Source of the DNA: Streptomyces sp. DSM 110735
GTDB taxonomy: Bacteria; Actinomycetota; Actinomycetes; Streptomycetales; Streptomycetaceae
NCBI RefSeq assembly: GCF_016482685.1
Contig: NZ_JACYHF010000010.1
Coordinates: 173,007-237,006, forward strand
Direction of reading: 5' to 3'
DNA length: 64,000 bases
In this document: one piece after another, positions 59,586 to 64,000 of the stretch
Position numbering within the stretch: the first letter of the stretch is position 1
Layout: each line of letters begins with the position of its first letter
Translations under genes and position numbers: made by a program
The notes under the pieces: generated by a model
Database searches by the model: none
What the model saw: only the letters and a program-made list of their open reading frames with translations
Told to the model about the DNA's origin: nothing

Positions 59586-60475
59586 GACAGCGCCCTCCCC
59601 AGTGCTCGTCGGGCCAGCGCGGCGACGGTGCGCCGCAGGTGCAGTACGGCGGGCGGCAGCGCTGCCACCGTGCCGTCCGGCGCGGGAGCCGGGTCGGGGA
59701 TGCAGGCCGCGGCGACGTACTCCCCGAACGCCTGAAGCGCCTCGGGGACCAGTGCGCGGTCGTTGTCCCAGTCGATGAGCTGCGCGACCCACTGCTCCGC
59801 CTCCAGCGGGCGCAGCGGCATCGGCGCGATGGCGCCGACGGCGCACCGCACGCCGCGCCGGGCGGGGTCGAGCACAAGCGCCACGGAGGCGACGGCACGG
59901 CCGGGTCCGGTGCGCCCCGTCGCCTTGAGGAAGACCTGGGGGGCGTGCAGCAGCGGGACGCGGACGTAGCCGATGACTTCGCCGCCGTTCAGCATCTCGA
60001 CCCCGGCCAGCAGGTGCGAGACCGGGATCTCGCGGCGGGCGCCGTCGAGCCCGGCGATGATCAGCGTGGCTTCCAGCGCGGCGAGGACCGGCAGCGCGTC
60101 GCCGGTCGGGGCGGCCGAGGCGATGTTGCCGCCGAGGGTGCCCGCGTTGCGGATGTGCGGCGGGCCGGAGGCGCGCGCGGCGGCGGCGAGCGCCGGGATG
60201 AGGGCGGCGAAGTCGGGGCGGCCCATGCGGGCGTGGGTGAGTCCGGCGCCGAGCAGGGCGTGGCCGTCCTGGTACTGCCAGCCGCGGATCTCGCTGATCC
60301 GGCCGAGGCCGACGAGCGCGGCGGGCCTGAGCCTGCCGGAGTTGACCGCGTGCATCAGATCGGTGCCGCCCGCGACGGGGACGGCGGTCGGGTTGGCGGT
60401 CAGGGCCGCCACCGCCTCGTCCAGTGTCGTGGGCAGCGTGACGACCTGCGCCGCCTGCGGTGCGTGCGTGGTCAA
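59582..60475 (-). CDS. Xanthine dehydrogenase-type FAD-binding subunit
   Basis: A 297-residue flavoprotein subunit from TTG 60475 (AAGGGG upstream; the start is uncertain). The FAD-binding PCMH fold shows TAVPVAGGTDLMHAVNSGRL, HALLGAGLTHARM, PPHIRNAGTLGGNIASAAPT (the IRN.gTlGGni.. FAD motif) and GDALPVLAALEATLII. It passes electrons from the FeS clusters to NAD. It is first in the four-gene operon, whose later genes are all GTGA-coupled. Confidence 0.92.
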   Translation of the reverse strand: MTTHAPQAAQVVTLPTTLDEAVAALTANPTAVPVAGGTDLMHAVNSGRLRPAALVGLGRISEIRGWQYQDGHALLGAGLTHARMGRPDFAALIPALAAAARASGPPHIRNAGTLGGNIASAAPTGDALPVLAALEATLIIAGLDGARREIPVSHLLAGVEMLNGGEVIGYVRVPLLHAPQVFLKATGRTGPGRAVASVALVLDPARRGVRCAVGAIAPMPLRPLEAEQWVAQLIDWDNDRALVPEALQAFGEYVAAACIPDPAPAPDGTVAALPPAVLHLRRTVAALARRALGRALS

Positions 60476-60520
60476 ACCGGCTGCCCCTTCCCGCTGCCCC
60501 ACCTGGTCCCCGCCTGTGCT

Positions 60521-60535
60521 GCCGTACGGTACGGC
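60521..60535. promoter_or_regulatory. Palindrome upstream of the dehydrogenase operon
   Basis: GCCGTAC (60521-60527) and GTACGGC (60529-60535) flank one base, 46 bases before the FAD subunit start. It is a plausible repressor site; the regulator is not in the window. Confidence 0.5.
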
Positions 60536-60699
60536 CTGACAGGGCGGACGTGGCAACTCTGGCACATCTTCGCAAGCCCCGGACGCCGGGGTCCGCCAGG
60601 GGTGTTGAGCCGCGCCTCCGGCCGTACGACCCGGTTTCCACCGCCATCGCACGGCTGGTCCGATTGACCCGCTTCGGCGAGTCCCGGGGGCTTTTTCCA

Positions 60700-62412
60700 T
60701 TACGTGTTCGTCGGCAGTTCGTTCGAGTCGGCGGGGGCGGCGGGCGCGGGCAGCCCGGGCGCCGGGGCGGGGTGCGGTCGGGTCGAGGGCGCCGGGGGCG
60801 GTCCGGGGAACGGCTTGCCCAGCACGCCCGGACGGCGCTGCCAGGGGCGGGGTCCGGCGGGCGGACGGTAGGCGACGCCGAGGGCGTCCAGGCGGCGGTA
60901 GTGGGCGGTCATACGGCGCTCGAAGTCCGCGAAGTCCCGTTCGGCGGGCGGCGGCAGCGGGCTCCACGCAGCCTCCGCGAACGCGGCGAGGCGCGGGAAG
61001 ACCTGGTAGTCCACGCGTCCGGCGTCCTCCATCGTCTCGGTCCACACGTTGGCCTGGGTGCCGAGGACGCGGCGCGTCTCGTCCGGGGTGAGACCGGGCG
61101 GTACGGGGTCGAAGCGGTAGACGTCCTCCAGGGTGCGCACGTAGCCGATGGGCACCGGCTCGTCGGTGCCGGGCGCCTGGCGGTGGTCCAGGTAGACGTG
61201 CTGCTCGGGGCACATCACCACGTCGCGCCCGGACCGTACAGCCTGCGCACCTGCCGCGACGCCGCGCCAGCAGGAGACGACCGCGCCGTCCGGGACGGGA
61301 CCGTCCAGGATCTCGTCCCACCCGGCGAGCACCCGCCCGCGCGCGGCGAGCCACGCCCCGAAGTGCCCGGTGAACCATGAGCGCAGCGCCTCCGCGTCGG
61401 CGAGCCCCAGCTCCTCGACCCGCGCCCGCGCGACGGGCGACGCCCGCCATTCGTCCACCGGGCACTCGTCGCCCCCGAGGTGCACGATCCGCGAGGGGAA
61501 GAGTTCCAGCACCTCTTCCAGCACGCCCTCGTAGAAACGCAGTACGGCTTCGGTGGGCGCGAGGACGTGCGGCGAGATCCCCCAGTCGTCCCGGACGGTG
61601 AGCGCGGCGGTGTCGACGGCGTCGGTGTTGCCGAGTTCCGGATACGCGGCGATGGCCGCCTGGGAGTGACCGGGAAGATCGATTTCGGGGACGACGGTGA
61701 TATGCCGCTCGGCGGCGTAGGAGACGATCTCCCGGATGTCGTCCTGGGTGTAGTGACCGCCGTGCGGTTTGTGTTCCCACAGGGGCGAGGCGCGGTGGCC
61801 GAATTTGGTCCGGGCACGCCAGGCGCCGGTCTCGGTGAGCCCCGGATGACGTCGGATCTCGATACGCCAGCCCTGATCGTCCGTCAGATGCAGGTGCAGC
61901 ACGTTGAGTTTGTGCGCGGCGAGCAGATCGAGGAGGCGCAGTACGCCTTCCTTGGGCATGAAGTGCCGGGCCACGTCGAGCAGGAGTCCGCGCCAGGCGA
62001 AGCGGGGGGCGTCCTCGATCCGCACCGGCGGGAGCCGCCAGGTGCGCCCGGGGAGCGGGGCGCGGCGGAAGGCGTCGGGACCGAGCAGTTGCCGCAGCGT
62101 CTGGGCGCCCCAGAACAGCCCGGCGGGACCGCCGCCGCGCAGGTCGGCGGTGGTGGGGGTGACGGTGAGCCGGTAGCCCTCCAGGCCGAGGCGGGCGGTG
62201 ACGGCGGGGTCGACGGTGAGCCGTACGGTGCCGGACCGGTCCGCGGCTGCCGGGGGCAGGGGGAGGCCGGTGGCGGCGCCGAGGGTCGACCTCAGCCAGC
62301 GCGCGGTGCCGCTCGCGCCTGGTCCGGCGGCGATGCCGGTGGCTTCCGCGAGGGTGAATCCCGCGGGCCCGTTCTCCGCCGTGGCGACGGGCGCGGGAAT
62401 CACATCCGTCAC
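60700..62412 (-). CDS. Beta-N-acetylhexosaminidase, GH20
   Basis: A 570-residue glycosidase from GTG 62412 with AGGGG upstream. It releases GlcNAc from chitobiose and other beta-GlcNAc ends. The N-terminal GH20b domain is at about 20-140. The catalytic barrel includes RGLLLDVARHFMPKEGVLRL, LHLHLTDDQGWRIEIRRHPG, HVLAPTEAVLRFYEGVLEEV and the catalytic Asp-Glu in HLGGDECPVDEW at about 314-315. No signal peptide is evident, so it is probably cytoplasmic, acting on imported chitobiose. Its promoter has a strong palindrome but no dre site. Confidence 0.95.
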   Translation of the reverse strand: MTDVIPAPVATAENGPAGFTLAEATGIAAGPGASGTARWLRSTLGAATGLPLPPAAADRSGTVRLTVDPAVTARLGLEGYRLTVTPTTADLRGGGPAGLFWGAQTLRQLLGPDAFRRAPLPGRTWRLPPVRIEDAPRFAWRGLLLDVARHFMPKEGVLRLLDLLAAHKLNVLHLHLTDDQGWRIEIRRHPGLTETGAWRARTKFGHRASPLWEHKPHGGHYTQDDIREIVSYAAERHITVVPEIDLPGHSQAAIAAYPELGNTDAVDTAALTVRDDWGISPHVLAPTEAVLRFYEGVLEEVLELFPSRIVHLGGDECPVDEWRASPVARARVEELGLADAEALRSWFTGHFGAWLAARGRVLAGWDEILDGPVPDGAVVSCWRGVAAGAQAVRSGRDVVMCPEQHVYLDHRQAPGTDEPVPIGYVRTLEDVYRFDPVPPGLTPDETRRVLGTQANVWTETMEDAGRVDYQVFPRLAAFAEAAWSPLPPPAERDFADFERRMTAHYRRLDALGVAYRPPAGPRPWQRRPGVLGKPFPGPPPAPSTRPHPAPAPGLPAPAAPADSNELPTNT

Positions 62413-62617
62413 TTCTGTCCACCCCTTGTCTCTCGTCACAGGAGGGACGGTGCCCAGGGGCGCGGCGAAAAACTCGGGGAGCGGGGGAACGCCCCGTCGG
62501 GAAATCGCGGAAACACGCGGTCCGACGATCTTGCGAACGTGCGCGCGAAACCGGTGGGGCGGGGGCGAATGGCGTTCACACGGGGCGGGCGTGAAACGGC
62601 GGTGTACGGCGGGTGGG

Positions 62618-62636
62618 GTGTGAACCGGGTTCACAC
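62618..62636. promoter_or_regulatory. Perfect palindrome GTGTGAACC-G-GGTTCACAC upstream of the hexosaminidase
   Basis: A 9-bp perfect inverted repeat around one base, 206 bases upstream of the GH20 start. A matching half-site GTTCACAC is at about 62574-62581, and two GTGAAAC words occur nearby. It is symmetrical enough to be a dimeric repressor site; the family is not assignable. Confidence 0.65.
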
Positions 62637-62693
62637 GTAATACGCGTGAAACACGCCGGACGGCACCGCAGGCGCGTTCCCGGGGAAACACGA

Positions 62694-62733
62694 AGGCTCC
62701 CGGGAAACGCGTCCACGCGCGTGCCGGGAGCCT
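62694..62733. terminator. Terminator after the DUF3039 gene
   Basis: AGGCTCCCGG (62694-62703) and CCGGGAGCCT (62724-62733) form a 10-bp stem over a 20-base loop, 34 bases beyond the DUF3039 stop. Confidence 0.65.
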
Positions 62734-62767
62734 CGTGAGGTCAGGACGGGAGGGGGCCCTTACTTCT

Positions 62768-63049
62768 TTACTTCTTGTCGCCGCCCTTGTCGTCGCCGCC
62801 GTTGCTCATGGATTCGTAGATCTCTTTGCACATGGGGCAGACGGGGTACTTCTTCGGGTCGCGGCCGGGCACCCACACCTTGCCGCACAGCGCCACGACG
62901 GGCGTGCCGTCGAGCGCGCTCGCCATGATCTTGTCCTTCTGGACGTAGTGCGCGAAGCGCTCATGGTCGCCGTCGCCGTGGGAGACCTGCGGCGTCGGCT
63001 CGACGAGGGTTCCCGTACCAGTCCCGCGCTCGGGCTCGAGAGTGCTCAT
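62768..63049 (-). CDS. DUF3039 domain protein
   Basis: A 93-residue protein from ATG 63049. The DUF3039 core has HERFAHYVQKDKIMASALDG, VVALCGKVWVPGRDPKKYPV and CPMCKEIYE, giving a CxxC pair and an upstream Cys that may bind a metal. An acidic/Lys tail (GGDDKGGDKK) ends it. The family is small, conserved in actinobacteria and uncharacterised. It lies downstream of the YqgE gene on the same strand with a 29-base gap, so it is probably co-transcribed. Confidence 0.93.
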   Translation of the reverse strand: MSTLEPERGTGTGTLVEPTPQVSHGDGDHERFAHYVQKDKIMASALDGTPVVALCGKVWVPGRDPKKYPVCPMCKEIYESMSNGGDDKGGDKK

Positions 63050-63078
63050 ACCGCCAAGGGTACTGAAGCCGGGCCGCT

Positions 63079-63651
63079 TCAGTTGAGCGACGGGTCGTCC
63101 GGATAGGTGGCCACCATCGCCAGTTCGTTGCGCTGTCGGCGCAGCACCTCGCGCCACAGCTTCTCGGGCGCCGGGGAGGAGATGTCGCCCGGCTCGGACT
63201 CCACCACGTACCAGGCGCCCTGGGCCACTTCGTCCTCCAGTTGGCCCGGGCCCCACCCGGCGTACCCGGCGAAGATCCGCAGCGAGCCGAGCGCGGACGC
63301 GAGCAGCTCCGGCGGGGTCTCCAGGTCCACCAGGCCGATCGCCCCGTGCACCCGCCGCCAGCCGAGCGGTGCCGTGTCCCCGCCGTCGCCGCCCGGGATC
63401 ACGGCGACCCCGAGCGCGGAGTCCAGCGAGACGGGACCGCCCTGGAACACCACCCCGGGCTCCCCCGCGAGCGTCTCCCACCCCGCCAGGATGTCCCCCA
63501 CCCCCACGGGCGTGGGCCGGTTCAGCACAACCCCCAGCGACCCCTCCTCGTCGTGGTCGAGGAGCAGCACCACCGCACGATCGAAATTCGGATCCGCCAG
63601 GGCGGGCGTGGCCACGAGCAACCGCCCCGTGAGCGAGGACACCTCGGTCAT
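63079..63651 (-). CDS. YqgE/AlgH family protein (UPF0301)
   Basis: A 190-residue protein from ATG 63651 (ATG 63660 is an in-frame alternative). Family features: LTGRLLVATPALADPNFDRA, VVLLLDHDEEGSLGVVLNRP, VFQGGPVSLDSALGVAVIP and IFAGYAGWGPGQLEDEVAQG. AlgH affects alginate and stress gene expression in Pseudomonas, but its biochemical action is unclear. An 8-bp satellite begins 100 bases upstream of its start and could affect its promoter. Confidence 0.93.
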   Translation of the reverse strand: MTEVSSLTGRLLVATPALADPNFDRAVVLLLDHDEEGSLGVVLNRPTPVGVGDILAGWETLAGEPGVVFQGGPVSLDSALGVAVIPGGDGGDTAPLGWRRVHGAIGLVDLETPPELLASALGSLRIFAGYAGWGPGQLEDEVAQGAWYVVESEPGDISSPAPEKLWREVLRRQRNELAMVATYPDDPSLN

Positions 63652-63751
63652 GCCAGCCATGATCCCGCATCTCACCGCGCCGTGGGGGGCGAGCGGGGGT
63701 GAACTTGAGGCGGGCCCGGGTGGACACGGGACGCGACGCGGGGCACGGTCC

Positions 63752-64000
63752 GGGCCACCGGGCCACCCGGCCACCACTCCACCGCACCACCAGGCCACCC
63801 GACCACCGCACCACCAGGCCACCCGCCCGCCGGGCCACCGAACCACCGCACCACCAGGCCACCCGCCCGCCGGGCCACCGGGCCACCGGGCCACCGGGCC
63901 ACCGGGTCACCGGGTCACCGGGCCACCGGGCCACCGGGCCACCGGGCCACCGGGCCACCGGGCCACCGGGCCACCGGGCCACCGGGCCACCGGGCCACCG
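63752..64000. repeat. 8-bp satellite (GGGCCACC)n running off the window
   Basis: From 63752 the DNA is an unbroken register of octamers of the form NNNCCACC (31 complete units). The last 16 are GGGCCACC, two of them GGGTCACC. Units 8-12 and 13-17 repeat as a 40-bp block (GCACCACC, AGGCCACC, CGCCCGCC, GGGCCACC plus one), a higher-order repeat inside the array. All reading frames stay open and encode the same eight-residue motif in each, but the unit is not a multiple of three, so coding use is unlikely. The right end is not visible. Confidence 0.95.

Noticed and set aside
57867..62422. Long frames extending the FeS and FAD subunits upstream
   Set aside because: They continue past clear GTGA or TTG starts into unrelated genes with biased composition, so the shorter starts are used.
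63752..64000. Possible CRISPR array
   Set aside because: The repeat is only 8 bp with no spacers and no cas genes.

Overview
The window is high-GC actinobacterial chromosome and almost certainly Streptomyces. GTG starts are frequent, intergenic DNA is strongly GC-rich, GC-rich hairpins separate operons, and the genes include an SsgA-like sporulation protein, DasR-type operators at the N-acetylglucosamine (GlcNAc) PTS, a ClpS/DUF2017 pair and a CysM/CysO/Mec+ cluster. From memory, the gene order resembles the S. coelicolor core region holding rph, nagF/nagE2, clpS, ssgG, hppD and a GH20 hexosaminidase. I could not align it, so this is recall only.

Layout. 0-6.1 kb: a partial DUF2267 gene, a 100-residue protein whose 3' end is echoed downstream, an MFS transporter, a DUF445 membrane protein and an SGNH hydrolase. 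6.2-18.7 kb: rdgB, an atypical tRNA, two translationally coupled HNH nucleases, bcp, DUF3618, a GroES-like protein, a class A penicillin-binding protein with an enormous disordered cytoplasmic tail, an ABC-2 exporter, a DUF1707 protein, a lipoprotein and rph. Here rdgB and rph, normally neighbours, are separated and opposed, which suggests an inversion. 18.7-20.4 kb: GlcNAc PTS genes nagF and nagE2, diverging from three dre-like operators. 20.5-26.3 kb: an MBL hydrolase, a PemK/MazF-like membrane protein, a MITE-like element, a 3-hydroxyacyl-CoA dehydrogenase with a TetR regulator, a lipoprotein and a secreted S53 protease.

26.6-34.1 kb: sulphide carrier-protein cysteine synthesis (cysM, cysO, mec+), an amino-acid permease, DUF2017/clpS diverging from NAD-salvage genes pncB and pncA, then a repeat cluster. 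34.2-41.8 kb: a secreted M6 protease, a small membrane protein, two RDD proteins, a TnpB gene broken by an in-frame TGA, and ssgG. 41.8-48.6 kb: a glycolate-oxidase-like flavoprotein, a TPR protein, hppD diverging from an Lrp/AsnC regulator, a Lon-like secreted protease and an IclR regulator. 48.9-53.2 kb: a helicase, an antitoxin/Doc pair, an MFS exporter and tRNA-Cys. 53.2-55.2 kb: a gene-poor, less GC-rich stretch with a 41-codon ORF and a tandem SUKH-like gene. 55.4-62.4 kb: a tightly coupled xanthine-dehydrogenase-type operon and a GH20 hexosaminidase. 62.7-64 kb: DUF3039, a YqgE/AlgH protein and an 8-bp satellite that runs off the window.

Two things stand out. One is an apparent co-directional unit of two HNH genes followed by a 73-nt class I tRNA with a UAG anticodon (reads CUA), an unusual pairing since Leu tRNAs are class II. 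The other is repeated 'tail echoes': short duplications of DNA at or just beyond the stop codons of four unrelated genes.
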